Of a DNA stretch of 64,000 nucleotides, positions 34,141-47,055 are shown piece after piece. This DNA is from Rhexocercosporidium sp. MPI-PUGE-AT-0058 (Eukaryota; Ascomycota; Leotiomycetes; Helotiales). Location: assembly GCA_020746875.1 (NCBI GenBank), contig JAGTJL010000012.1, positions 1 to 64,000 on the forward strand, written 5' to 3'. The notes under the pieces are model-generated. The model had not been told where the DNA came from and did not search any database. It saw only the letters and a list, made by a program, of their open reading frames with translations. How positions within the stretch are numbered: the stretch's first letter is position 1; every line of letters begins with the position of its first letter. A program made the translations under genes and the position numbers.

Positions 34141-34905
34141 GGCTTCCAGATTGAAATTCCAGCAGCTCAAAAATTCCATTTTGAGAATAAATGTTTTAAT
34201 TTTGATAGAGAACGGCAAGAATAGATGTCAATGTGCAAAACTGGATACACAAAATCCAAAAGAGGGCTCCTGACCATTATAAGACGGCTCTCGACAGAAT
34301 GGATGGAGTCAAGTGTGGTATGCTATCACTAGTGGAGTTTAGGTATAAGTAACTACCCTATGGTACCGCCCCTACTGGCCGCTCGAGGAGACGAACAAAA
34401 AGGGGACGCATAAACCTCGGATACATACAGTATATCCTTATTAATCTGACCGACTTGCTGCATATGCACGGGCATATAAGAACTGCATCTCACACCATGG
34501 AAATGCAAAGTCCAGACCCATGTTATTGTAACGGTTGCCATTACCAGTAGGGGTTTTTTATTTTACAGACGGAGTAGATGGCAGGCGTGTGCCAAGGTTT
34601 ATAAGCTTTCGGGTATACTTCGTATCAAGGGCGTATCAAGGGCAATTAATTATCCACTGGTTTCTGTCCGTGCTAAATGACCCAGATTCTACAGTACTAA
34701 ATACAGAAGGAAAAGAATGAATCAGATTGGCTAATTAGTGGATATCGCTTAATAAGTGGAGACCTCTGGAAAATGCGCACAGACGCTGAAGTGTGAATAA
34801 TACGGGCATATACAGTACTAAGTATACACGATAAATAGCTTCTAAAATCTTCTATAAAAGCTATTACTACGTAATAGCTTTTACCACTTTCTTTATTATT
34901 ATTTG
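34141..34905. promoter_or_regulatory. P450 promoter side of the P450/PKS divergent interval
   Basis: Upstream region of the minus-strand P450, unique and of ordinary composition until about 34700, then AT-rich. No defined transcription-factor site is claimed. The tandem GCGTATCAAGG at 34621-34640 is a short direct repeat. Confidence 0.35.
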
Positions 34906-35100
34906 TTGCGCAACATACTTTAAGGCTCCACAGAGGCGAATATTTGGTTAATTGAACGTTGCCCAGTTGCGTATTAGAGTGTTGTTGTATTATTACATAT
35001 GGTACATTCAAGCTCCCGGAATAAGGGAGCTTACTGGCGCTATGGCTATGGTGCTCTTGATTGGGCTCGCTTAGCCAACCAACCATAACCTGCACGACAT
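34906..35100 (+). repeat. Less-mutated copy of the 194-bp dispersed repeat
   Basis: Partner of 9744-9937. It contains an internal hairpin AAGCTCCCGGAATAAGGGAG with CTT closing, and terminal GTTGCGCA / TGCACGAC-like ends. GC is retained at most sites where the other copy has T or A, so this copy is closer to the ancestral state. No coding potential. It lies between the divergent P450 and PKS promoters. Confidence 0.75.
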
Positions 35101-35760
35101 TATTATTTCTATTTTTACTTTTAAAGCTATTAAAAGCTCTTCAAGCGGTTTTATTATTAAATCTAATAGCAGCGTTAGTAGCGGCAGCAGCTTTATTAAT
35201 ATTATTACTTTTAAAGGCGGTACAAACTAGAATTCTTAACTATTTTAGCTCTTAAAAAAATGAATGTAATTAAATTAAATTACTTTCTTATTAGTATTAT
35301 TTTTAACGCGCTAGCGGGCTTTAAGAAACACTGTTATTAAGCATATCCTAAGAAACTGTTAAAGTACTTGTTTACTATTATAAATAAGTCAAATTAACTG
35401 GTAGATTTAATTGTTAAGCATATAAAAAGGGCCGCTATTACGAGTAACTAACTAAAAGAATCGCTTTAGCTGAAAAGGTATTAATATTAGCCGTAATACT
35501 ACTCGGAAGACAACTATCTTTAGCTATAAGGAGTCATGGAATTAACTATTGTAATAATAATCGGTGCTTTGATTTATATTATAGAAAATCATTGAATTAA
35601 AGCATTTACAGCTTATTTTTTTAGTAAGGGAAGCTTTTTAGTAATACTCGCTTAATTTAGTACCTCGCTTTAGGCTTTTTACAAAGCATTCAGCGAGGTG
35701 GATAATTCCGCAGTTAAGGGGATAATACGATTGGCAAATCTAACTGCAGCATTAGTGGAT
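35101..35760. other. AT-rich relic between P450 and PKS
   Basis: AT-rich and stop-filled. A KRAAITSN-LKESL-like peptide near 35430-35465 faintly recalls Tc1-type transposase helix-turn-helix sequence, and TACCTCGCT ... AGCGAGGTGGA near 35661-35703 forms a small inverted repeat. Probably a decayed DNA transposon; weak support. Confidence 0.3.
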
Positions 35761-36437
35761 ACCAACCGTATCTGTCTGTCACCGCAGTACTCAGGGGTAT
35801 AGGCCCTTAGGGTACGAAGTTACTGTAGTAACATGGTATTTCGGCCCTTTTGCTACATGCTAGCAAGATCAAACCAAATATCGTTTCTACTCCGTGCATG
35901 TTGAAGATCTCACTAAGGTTCAAACCTTGTCATCTACAAGACCAGGGGGCGACCAGCCATTTTTCCGCCACTCACCTCTACGACTGTTGGCGATGCTCGT
36001 ATATGCACTAAACCTAGTCATGTAAAGTTAATATTCCCTTATCCCAGTCTCCAGCCCTCTAGAAGATCCTCGGACAGAGCCTACACCAGGGTCGCATTGA
36101 AAAGTGGTTAGGATCGGCAGGTTTTGAAATCACGTAATAGGACTAGACAATACCTCAGTTGACTTTCTGCGAGCAGAGAATATAGCATCAAAAATAGAGA
36201 CAGCATAGGATGAATACAGCAAGTAGAGCCACTCTGAATCCTGCCAAAATTGCGGCGGCGATAGTCTTCTGCATCCGTCCGAACTTGGCTTGCGCATTTT
36301 GATTCAAATGATCCACGAATCCCCGTTGAGTGATTAACCTAGATATCTAAACGTTGAAGGCTTGAATTGGCTGACTTCGGACCATTTTGTTTCTTTCTTA
36401 CACGAAGTTACCTCGAAACGTACCAAACGAATCAATA
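35761..36437 (+). promoter_or_regulatory. PKS promoter region
   Basis: About 680 bp of unique, non-RIPed sequence directly upstream of the PKS start. No unambiguous TATA box or binding palindrome is identified. The abrupt return to normal base composition near 35760 marks the right edge of transposon-derived DNA. Confidence 0.4.
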
Positions 36438-39400
36438 ATGGCAGGACCAGTGGGCATCATCGGCTCGGCATGCCGCTTCCCGGGCAAGGCAGACTCCCCA
36501 GTAAAGCTGTGGGAGTTGCTGAAGAACCCGAAAGATGTCTTGTCTGAGTTTCCAAAGGACAGACTGAACTTGCAGAGTTTCTACCATCGGAATGGCGACC
36601 ATCACGGCAGCACAGATGTCCAGAACAAGTGCTACCTATTATCGGAAGATATCCGCTTGTTTGACACCTCCTTCTTCCGCATCAGCCCTTCCGAGGCTGC
36701 AGCCATGGATCCCCAGCAGCGACTTCTTTTGGAGACTGTCTATGAAGCTTTGGAGTCAGCCGGCTTGCCCCTCGACCAGCTTCAAGGATCAATGACCTCC
36801 GTGTGGGCCGGGCTGATGAATGGTGATTTTGCCGATATCCAGGCGCGAGACCTAGAGACATTACCGACACAGCACGCCACCGGGACGCACCGAAGCATCT
36901 TGTCTAATCGCATCTCCCATTTCCTCGACGTTAGGGGACCATCGATGACGATTGATACGGCCTGTTCCAGCTCCCTAGTGGCGCTTCATCAGGCGGTTCA
37001 GAGTCTGAAGAGTGGTGAAAGCAACATGGCCATTGTAGCTGGAGCGAATCTTATCCTAGATCCGGCTATGTATGTGGCCGAGTCTAAGCTGCATATGCTC
37101 TCGCCAGATTCGCGTTCTCGCATGTGGGACAAGGATGCAAACGGCTATGCTCGTGGTGAGGGATTCGCGGCCATTGTATTACAGCGACTTGGTGATGCGA
37201 TCCGCGATAGAAACCACATAGAGTGTGTCATCCGAGGCACCGCAGTCAATTCTGACGGGCGTGGCAATGGTGGTATCACGATGCCGAGCGCCGCAGCTCA
37301 GACAGCGGTGATTCAGCAGGCATATCGAGATGCCGGCCTGGATGCTAGGCTCGACCGCGTAATTGATTCTTCTCCTTGTCTCGTGCCTTTGATATTGCAT
37401 TAACGGAATCCACGACCAACGTTTCTTGCCCTGTTCCTCCGCTTTCAGGAAATCATGATACTAACTATCTGTAGTGCCAGTTTTTCGAGGCCCACGGGAC
37501 AGGCACACAGGCCGGAGACCCTGTAGAAGCGCAGGCGATCCGAGACGCCTTCTTTCCACCTAGAGAGTGCGAAGACTTGGAAATACCTCCTCGTAAGCTT
37601 CTGGTGGGGTCGATCAAGACAGTAATGGGCCATCTTGAGGGTTGTGCTGGCTTGGCGGGCGTCCTCAAGGCATCACTTGCTATCCAGAACCAGACCATCC
37701 CGCCCAACATGCATTTTTCCGAATTGAATCCAGTTATTGCTCCATTCTACGACCATCTGGAGATTCCTACCAATCAGGCGCGCCCCTGGCCTGAGAGACA
37801 ATCAGGCTCACCACTGCGTGTTAGTGTTAACAGCTTTGGTTTCGGCGGCACCAATTGCCACGTCGTTCTCGAGAGCTATCAAGCCGACGAACAGCAGCCC
37901 GCCTATGAGCATTCTGACAAAGAGCGGTTTGTTGGACCGCTGCTCTTCTCTGCTAACTCACCAGACTCCTTGGCGCGATCTGTACAGTCCCATGTCCAAG
38001 AGATGCGAAGCAACAAGGCACTTCACCTTGGCGATTTGGCGTGGACTTTGCAATTCCGGCGCACTCACTTGAGCAACAGCAGAGCAGCTTTCTCAGGGGC
38101 TAGCCGCCGGAAGCTGCTTGATAGTATGGACATGTTCGTTACAGACGCAGCGGCTAGCAGCACTACCATTGCTTTGACCGATCAACCTCCGCCGGCTCGT
38201 CTCGGTGACGACGGCCCTGCTATACTAGGCATATTCACAGGCCAGGGCGCACAGTGGGCATCCATGGGCCGTAACCTCATACTCCAATGTAGACTCTTTC
38301 GTGAATCTATCGAGCGGTGCGAGAAATCGCTCGCCGCTCTTGGCGCCGATGCCCCAACGTGGTCTTTAATAAAAGAACTGCTCGCTGGACAAGAAGAATC
38401 GCATGTTGCAGAGGCCGCCTTCTCTCAGCCCCTTTGTACGGCCGTGCAGATCGGCTTAGTTGACCTACTTCGGGCTAGCGGCGTTCGATTTCGGGCAGTC
38501 GTTGGTCATTCCTCTGGTGAGATTGCCGCTGCATATGCGGCTGGAATCCTGCCGCGCGCTAGTGATGCTATCCGTATCGCTTACTACCGCGGCCTGCACA
38601 CCAAGCTAGTAGTGGGTAGGAGACGTGGCGCTATGATAGCTGTTGGGCTTTCTTTTGACGACGCATCCAATCTTTGCGCAAGACCTGAATACGCCGGGCG
38701 CGTCAGCGTCGCGGCTGACAACGCTCCCACAAGCGTCACGCTCTCTGGAGACGCCGATGTCGTGGATCAGCTCAAGACTCTTCTGGAAACAGAGGGCACG
38801 TTCGCTAGAAAGCTAAAGGTCGATATGGCATACCACTCGCGCCATATGGAGGCTTGCGCACCAGCCTACCTTGCATCGTTGCGGACGTGTGCAATTCAGG
38901 TTCAACAACCTATAAATGACTGCGTCTGGATATCGAGCGTGCGTGGCGACATAGATGCCGTGCTTGCAGACGACGAGAATGGCAGCGGCTTAGACTCGGT
39001 GCGAGATCAATATTGGGTCGATAATCTCACTAGCACGGTGCTGTTTGGTCCCGCGGTAGAGTGCGCTCTATGGCGTGGGGGGCCTTTTGACGCTGTAGCT
39101 GAGATCGGCCCACACCCTGCGCTAAAAAGCCCAGCTACGCAAATTTTCAAGGCATTTTTAGGCGCCTCCCTTCCTTACTTCAGCGTTATGCAGCGTGGGA
39201 AAGACGAGGTCGAGGCCTTCTCCGCTGGTCTCGGCTACCTATGGGAGCATTTCGGCCCTGCGGCCTTGATCGACTTTGACGGTTACCGCCAAGCCTTTTG
39301 TTCTACTGCTGCCAATTGTAATTCTGATACTGATACTGATATTGAATCCATTGGAACTGCACCAAGACCGCCGCAGCTAGCTAAGGGTCTACCGGCTTAT

Positions 39401-42400
39401 AGCTGGGACCATGCGAAGGTGCATTGGCGAGAGTCTCGCGTCTCGCGCAACTTCCGCCTGGCTGACCGGCCATGCCATGACTTGCTGGGCCGCAGAGTGC
39501 CGGACGACACGCCAGGCCATATGCGCTGGCGCAATGTGCTGCGACTGGAGGAGATGCCATGGATCAAGGGCCACATGTTCCAGGGACAGTGCGTGCTTCC
39601 TGGGGTATCCTATATTTCGGCAATCATAGAAGCCACCAAAGTTCTCACTGGCACAAGCGTATCGCATATGAAGCTGGTCGACTTGTGCGATATCGTTTTG
39701 CATAAAGCTGTCGTCATGCAAGAGAATCGCGCTTGTGAATTCCTCACAGACCTGCGTCTTGTCCACAGGGGATCGTATCTAGTCTCGGCTGAGTTTTCCT
39801 TTTCGACCGCCCACTCAGACTCAGACGCAGCACTAGAGATGACCTGCAGTGGTCGAATTGAGGTGCACTTGACCGATGCGAAAGAAATGAAACCCCTGCT
39901 GCCGTTGCAAAACCAACCACCGCCCAACCTCAGCGTCGTTGACGTTGATATGTTCTACTTGTCTCTGAAGAAGCTCGGCCTGGCTTTCAGCGGACCCTTC
40001 CTCGGCACAAAGTCGGCGCAACGATCACTGGGATACGCTTCCACGTCGGCATCATGGGATGTGGAAGATGACCTTGGTAGCAGCGCCGAGGCATACTCTG
40101 TCCATCCCGCCATCCTCGACTCCGCACTTCATGCCTTATTCGCAGCATTCGCATCTCCAGCTACCGAGCAATTATGGACGCCATATCTTCCCGTCGCGAT
40201 TCGCCGAGCGAGCATTGTTCTTGGCGAATGTCCAGGTCCATATCTTCCATCCTCCACCAGCCGCACCCACATTAATGCCCATATCACCGCCCAAGTGACA
40301 GCGTCGTCGCCCAAAGGGCTCGAGGGCGATATCCAGGTTATGTTTGGTGGTTCGGGCCGCATTGGCGTGCAGGTCGAGGGTGTGGAGTTGCGGGCCATCG
40401 CGGACCAAACAGGCTCCGCGAGTGATGATCGCGTCATATTCTCTCATGTCAAGTGGGATAGCGATATCTCGACGGGTGTTGTGTTGGAGAGAAAAATTGA
40501 AAAAGAAGGAACTGGGCGAGGCGATAAGAACAACACACAGGCAGTGGATTCGATGGGCCGGACGGCGCTGTATTACTACCGCACGGTGCTGGAAGAACTC
40601 TCTTCTTACGAACTCCAGGGTGCAACCTGGCATCATCAGATGTTCATGAAATCAGCGCAACATTGGGTTGATGAGGTCCGCGGTGGGCGCCATCCGACGG
40701 TCAAGTACGAGTGGCTAAACGACACGAAAGAGGATGTATGGCAGTACTCAGATAAATTCCAGGACTGCATCGATATCATACTGATGCGAGCGGTGGGCGA
40801 GAACCTGGCATCAATTATACGTGGCGAGATGCAGGCGCTTGAGGTGATGATGAAGGATAATATGCTCTCGAATTTTTACATCGACGGACACGGTCTTGAC
40901 CCATTGAATAACCAGATTGCTCGAGCTGTTGGCCAGATCACTCATCGTTATCCGCAAGCCAATATCCTTGAAGTCGGGGCGGGCACTGGAGGCACGACGC
41001 GGAAGGTACTGCGGGAAATTGGCAACGCTTATAGTCACTATACCTTCACAGACATATCGCCAGGCTTCTTCGAGCGGGCGGCCGATAAGTTCTCGGACCA
41101 TGTCCGGCAGCGCAGGATGACGTTCCAAGTGCTAGACATCGAAAAAGATATCATCAATCAGGGTTTCTCCGAAGGCGCGTACGACGTGATTGTGGCGGCC
41201 AATGTCATACATGCGACGCAGTACCTAGAGAGCACAATGCGCCAATTGCGGCGTCTTCTAAAGCCTGGTGGGTTTCTCATCATGATGGAGGTCACCGGCG
41301 ACCTGCTACGTTTGGGTCTTATCCTGGGCATCCTCTCAGGCTGGTGGGTCGGTCCTCAAGTTGGCGATGAGAATCGAAAATGGGGTCCTGGTATCCCCAT
41401 ATCGCAATGGGACGACCTATTGAAACGGACCGGCTTTTCGGGGGTCGACTATTCCGCTTTAGATAGCCCGGAGCCCAAATATCATTACTTGTCTATGCTG
41501 GTGAGTCAAGCCATCGACGACCGCGTCCATCTGCTGCGCAGTCCGCTCAACCACCTTGCTACGCTCCCTGTCCTTTCCGATGTCACTAAACTGTTGATTA
41601 TCGGAGGGGAGACAGTTGTTGTGGCTCACCTGGCGCAAGATTTGACGAGGATACTGGCCCCGTGGCCTGGCACAATTATTGAGACCGTAACCAACATCGA
41701 CCAGCTCGTCGTATGCCCAGATGAGTGCGTGTCTGCGATCAACCTCACAGAACTCGACCAGCCATTATTTGGCTGCGGCAATATGACCGCAGCCAGACTG
41801 CAACGAATTCAAGCCCTCCTACAAGAGGCCCAATCAGTGCTGTGGGTAACGGCAGGATGCAGAGGGCTCAGTCCGGAGGCAAATATGGTAGCAGGCATCA
41901 CACGAGCTATAAGAGCCGAGCAGCGCGATATCAATTTGCAGCTTCTAGACGTCGGCTCAAGTCCGAAGGACGCTGACAGTCTGCTCATTGCCCAGGCTTT
42001 TGTCCGTCTATCACTGGCGGACCAGCCAGTGTTTACCAACGATCCGGACCGCCAGTCCATGCTGTGGGCAACGGAGACAGAGCTCGCATTTGATGCGGGC
42101 TCCTTGCTGATCCCACGTCTTGTTCCCAGTGTGGCACAAAATGAGCGGTACAACGCCGCACGCCGTATTGTTACTAAACAGATCAATGTTGGACCAGACG
42201 CTACCTGGGATCTCGAGGTTGAGTGTACCGACGGCGTTTTGTCGCTGACGGGGGTCGAGTGTACACTATCACGCCGCTTAGCGCGTGCCAACAATTTTAC
42301 ATTTACCGGAAAAGTTTTCCTTGAGGTACAGCTATCTGTAGCTCTCATCAATCCGGAACATCAACACTTTCTCTGCTATGGTTCTATCAACGAGCGACCT

Positions 42401-45400
42401 TGGCCACAACAGGTGTTTGCCGTAACTCGCTCAAACAAGTCTGTCGCTCTTGTCAACATCGATAGCATCATACCCTCCCCCGGCGGCGATCTTTCATCCG
42501 ACCCAGCAGCTTGTCAAAGGGCTAGCAAGATCCTAGAGGCGCTGGCTGGTCAGCTCATTGCACGTAGTCTCGTTCCACGCGTGCCCCGACGTGGATCTGT
42601 TTTATTTTACGAGCCAGCTGAGACCTTCGCTCGAGCTATTGCAGGCTGCCGGCTATGGAAAGGTCGCCAAGTGTACTATGCGGCTTCTTCATTGCCAGAA
42701 ACTGCTGTGCCGGAAGATTGGATCTTGATCGATATTCAAGTATTCGCCGCTTCGCTTCGACAGAAGCTACCAGGTGATATCGCTGCCGTGGTCGATTTCT
42801 CAGCTGAGAGCAAAAGGAATTTCCCACCATGCCTGCCTCCTAGCTGTGTCGTGATCCGCTTCGAGCCTGCTTTCCTTGACGTAGACGGCGAGTCACTAAA
42901 CCATGCATACACTGACGCTCTTTCTATCGTGGACAGTGAAGCCGCCGGCGGTTTTGACCATAAGATCAGTGCGATCCCAAGAAGCACGCTTCCAGGACGC
43001 CAATCTTCTTCTATCGCGTATCCCTCTATCGTCGACTGTTGTACTCAAGGCAATGATGATGATAATGAAAGCAGCAGCACTGAGGTTACCGTGCAGGTGA
43101 AGCCTTTGAGCACGACCGACATTTTCTCTTCTTCTAAGACGCACTTCATGGTCGGCCTGAACGGTGACCTTGGGCAGTCTATTTGCGGCTTCATGGCACG
43201 GAACGGAGCCCGTCATATCGCGATTGCCAGCCGACGCGGTGAAGTGAATCCAGATTGGCTCGAAAAGATACAGAGGCAAGGGATTGATGTCCGCGTGTAC
43301 AAGATGGATGTCACTGACAAAGAAGACATCCACGCAACCCTTAAGCGGATACAAAGCGATGGTATGCCACCTATTGGGGGTATTGCCAATGGCACACTTG
43401 TTCTACGTGACAAGCTCTTTCTAAATATGGACGCCGCCAGTTGGAACGATACCTTACGGTCCAAGGTCGATGGGTCACGGCATTTGGACGAGCTATTCGG
43501 TAATGGCGCACATCTCGACTACTTTGTACTTTTCTCGTCGCTGGCCACTATTGCGGGCAATGCTGGCCAATCAAACTACCACGCGGCTAATATGTTCATG
43601 GCTGGGCTGGCTGCGAACAGACGGGCGAGAGGGCTCGCAGCCTCTGTCATGCATGTGGCCGTCGTAGCTGACGCTGGCTACGTCACGCGTCAAGGCCGCC
43701 AGCTGCTGGAGCACCTCCGCAAGCAGTTCTTTATGCCAACCTCCGAAACCGATGCACATCAGTTATTCGCTGAGGCCGTTCTCGCCAGTCCTGCCGACTC
43801 CGGGCTACAAGCTGATATTTGTATGGGCCTGCAGCCTTATCCAGTCCGCCCAGACAATGCCAAATTCGAGGGGCCAGCATGGCTTCGGGATCCACGGCTG
43901 GCACACTTTATCTTCATCCAACCCGATGAAGACGAACAAGCTGCTTGCAAAATCAGAGATGGCGAGGTCCTGCCCCTCAAACAGAGAATAGACGGCACCG
44001 GGACAGTACAGGCGGCCGCGGCTGTGGTGCAAGAGGCTTTCGCAGCCAAGCTCGAGACCCTGATGCAGCTTGATGCCGGATCTATCGATATGCATAAACC
44101 CCTCCTCGACCTCGGCTTTGACTCTTTACTAGCAGTTGAGACGCGCACATGGTTCCTAAGAGAGATATCCGTTGATGTGCCTGTCCTCCGCTTCCTTGGT
44201 TCAGACACGATCCACGATATATGCGCTGATGCTGGCGCCCAGTACCTCACCCTCCGCAGCGCCAATGACTTGGACGCAAGCGATAAAGCGGAAACTAATG
44301 CAAGGACGATGTCATCCGACTCCGATGCCCTACCATTGACCCATTCTCCGCCCTTAACAAGCGGGCTAACAACTCCAGGCTCTTTAGGCCGGACAAATGC
44401 CCCAGACGTGAAGCCAGAGGCACCTCTTACCAAAAGAACTTGGACTGACGACGATATGCATCCAGATCCTATTGCTCGGATCCAGCCTTTTCAACCCCAT
44501 GTAACATCTAGGAACACGTCCAGGGTCGAGAAATTGTCTTATTTGCAATCTAGGTTGTGGTCTCTCGGACAGTATCTAGATGATCCCACAGCTGCTAATA
44601 TCACTGTCTCCTACACTATCACAGGCCCACTCGACGTTACGAAGCTGCACCGAGCACTCACAAATGTTGTTGATCATCATCCAACTCTGCGGACATGTTT
44701 CTATATAGACGACAAGACGGGTGAACCAGTTCAGGGACTTTTGCGCCAACCGTCAACATCAATCTCGCTTCTCAAGCAAGTCAATGCAACCACACGTGCT
44801 GATGGGATTATTGATCGAGAATTTCAAACTCTAAAGAAACACGAGTGGGATCTTGCGTCTGGGGAGACTTTCGGCGCCACGCTGGTGTATTTGGAAGACG
44901 AGGATGCTTACATCGTCATATTCGGCTATCACCTTATCGTTATGGATGGCGTCAGCTGGTCTATCTTCCTGCGGGACCTCGGGCGAGGGTATGCCATGCA
45001 GCCATTAAGCCAGCAGGTCATGCTGTATATAGACGCGGCGGTTGAACAGAGACGAGCTGTGGAGTTCATGTCAGGTGACATGCAAGAAGCCGTCGCCTTT
45101 TGGCAAAGATTGTATGCCGATCTACCCGAGCCAGTGCCATTTCTGCCTATGGCATCTGCAAACTGTCGCCGGCCGTTGGTTGGCTACGAGATTCAACGAG
45201 TCATCCGGAACGTCGACAGCCATCTCGTGGCTCAGATCAAGTACGCCTGCATGGCTCTGCGCGTCACACCGTTCCACTTCCATCTCGCCACGGTACAGGC
45301 CCTCTTTTCAAAGCTGTTGCCTAGCCTCCCTGAGCTCTGCATCGGAATTTTTGATGCTAACCGGCCGGACGACGGTAGCGCGTCTGATACCGTCGGCTAC

Positions 45401-45904
45401 TTCGTCAATGTGCTGCCTCTTCGCTTCCACTTAGACGATAAGCAACAAGCGTCTTTCGCTGACGTGGTTCGGCGCACATCGGCACACGTGCTCGAGGCGC
45501 GTCACTATAACCACGTCCCGTTTGACGTGATCCTGAACCGTGCCAATGTGCCCGACGATGCATCCGTTAGCCCATTGTGCCAAGTTGCCTTCAACTACCG
45601 CGTGGGGGCCATGGCCGGCGTGGCTCTGGGAGACTGTCGACTGGCCGTAGACGATTTCAGCGACGCTCAGAATCGGTACGATTTTAGCTTTGGCTTCTAT
45701 GAGAATGTGGCCGGCACCTTGGCTGTGCACATCACATGCAAGAGCTATATATACAATCAGGCTGCCACAGAGTTCCTGATCGGTGTATATGTGCACCTCC
45801 TCGAGGCCTTGGCCTTGGACGCTTCGCGGACAGTGCCCGAATACGCTTTGACTGGGGCAGCGACAGAATATCTGGAGAGCTTCTCATTCTGCGAACAGCA
45901 CTAG
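36438..45904 (+). CDS. LovB-like highly reducing PKS with terminal C domain (KS-AT-DH-MT-ER0-KR-ACP-C)
   Basis: Iterative megasynthase of 3116 aa, two exons (36438-37358; 37475-45904) around a 116-nt intron with CTAAC branch. KS: Cys176 (DTACSSS), His314 (EAHGTGT, rebuilt across the intron), His360 (GHLEG). AT: GQGAQW and GHSSGE with Ser653. DH: HxxxGxxxxP with His1007. C-MeT: SAM loop [11 protein letters not shown] near 1473. The 1550-2190 stretch has no NADPH-binding ER motif, so ER is absent or structural. [11 protein letters not shown] near 2199 with Ser about 2326 and Tyr about 2343. ACP: LGFDSL, phosphopantetheine Ser2524. C domain about 2645-3100: the HHxxxDG motif reads H2793-L-I-V-M-D-G, so the second His is Leu. 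No A, T or reductase domain follows. Architecture and size match lovastatin nonaketide synthase LovB (about 3038 aa). The trans-ER at 5322 is the likely partner. Start chosen at AATAATGG before [11 protein letters not shown]; 51 nt further upstream is another in-frame ATG. Confidence 0.95.
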
Positions 45905-47055
45905 AATTTGTGGACCTGGCTGACTTATGACTTTGAGACTGTTTGGATTACGATGGTCAGAAGGTCCTTAAACATACTGCGGACTCACTCTTCTTCAGAC
46001 GGCCTCTGTTAGTATACTTCAACAAATATAGCATATTCCTTGCACCGAATGAACCAACTGGCCCTGCTGCTTTGTTGAGTGTAAGCTTTCTCATAAATTG
46101 TATTAGAGTATAGCCGAGGTTGGCCGACCTCGCAGCTAGGATTTTTGATATGCTCCTTCTGCCATGCTAAAGGATGTGTGGAAAGCTACATGTGACGAGT
46201 ACAGGTGATTGTTGACTGGGAGGACCCTCCCCCGGGTTTTAATGTGTATAACGGATGATGATGATAGTTATTTGCGTCCGGCAGAGGTATGCCGTAGGCC
46301 TACTATCTTAAGGCCTACTCTTAACTTAAGCCTCTCGAAAAGCATAAGAACGTGCCAAATAAAGAATATATATAAAGTCCAAGTCTTTTGCATATACTTA
46401 ATAGCCTTTTGAACGTAATATTATACTTTAATAGCGCCGTAACTTAATCCGTTCTCGTTTATTAATTTCTATTAGTTAAGACAGTTTATTACATTTACTT
46501 GTTTTATTAAAAAGAGGATTTCGAAGTTCTTAAGGTCTTCGAGCCTTATTCTTTAAAAAAGAAATCGCGTTAGCGACTTAGCGTATATATATAAAATCCC
46601 GAAATTCGAAGGAAAAAAAAAAGGAAAAAAAAAACTAGCTCTTCTTTTCTTAACTCCTTCTTTATCGCTTTATACTTTGTCGTTTACGAAATTAAAAGTC
46701 ATTTCTTTATATATATTAAAAGTATAAAATTATTGTAAGAATCTCCGTTTATCGAGCCCGAAAGCAAGCTTTTCTTTCCTCTTACTTATAACAACCTTCG
46801 AATGCGACTCTCGTCAGCTACTTAGTAAAGAGCATTTCCAGCCTGCACCACGGGGAGGTGAGAGTTCGACTTTGCAGGCCTTTTTATTTCTACGGTGACC
46901 GTACGAAGCTTGAACCTGGCATTTCCTCGCCGCTCAAACCTACAGTAACCTTACAATATTCGAATTCTCTTCTGGCATGACGACCAAAGCAACAATTTCT
47001 CTTCCCCAAACCTACACGAAGGACGAAAAACTTCAACAACCGGGCATGAATGAAA
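45905..47055. other. Intergenic, partly AT-rich, downstream of the PKS
   Basis: About 1.15 kb. 46260-46790 is AT-rich with repeated AGGCCTAC and short poly-A tracts, probably a transposon relic. A 7-bp stem GCCTGCA / TGCAGGC at 46841-46879 is followed by T residues. No trace of an adenylation-domain continuation of the PKS is visible directly after the stop codon. Confidence 0.4.

Noticed and set aside
36387..36437. Upstream in-frame ATG extending the PKS by 17 residues
   Set aside because: The extension is not PKS-like and lies before the usual start just ahead of the KS motif [11 protein letters not shown]; the ATG at 36438 is preferred.
41809..42351. 180-codon minus-strand open frame inside the PKS
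   Set aside because: Antisense shadow in GC-rich PKS sequence, Ser/Arg-rich translation without family features.
45905..46210. Possible continuation of the PKS into an NRPS adenylation domain after the stop
   Set aside because: No adenylation core motif is visible in any frame downstream, so the protein is taken to end with the C domain as in LovB.
46841..46879. Perfect 7-bp stem GCCTGCA/TGCAGGC with GTTCGA in the loop, suggestive of a tRNA
   Set aside because: Only 39 nt long, with no D-arm or anticodon arm and no room for them; likely a chance hairpin or a terminator-like structure.
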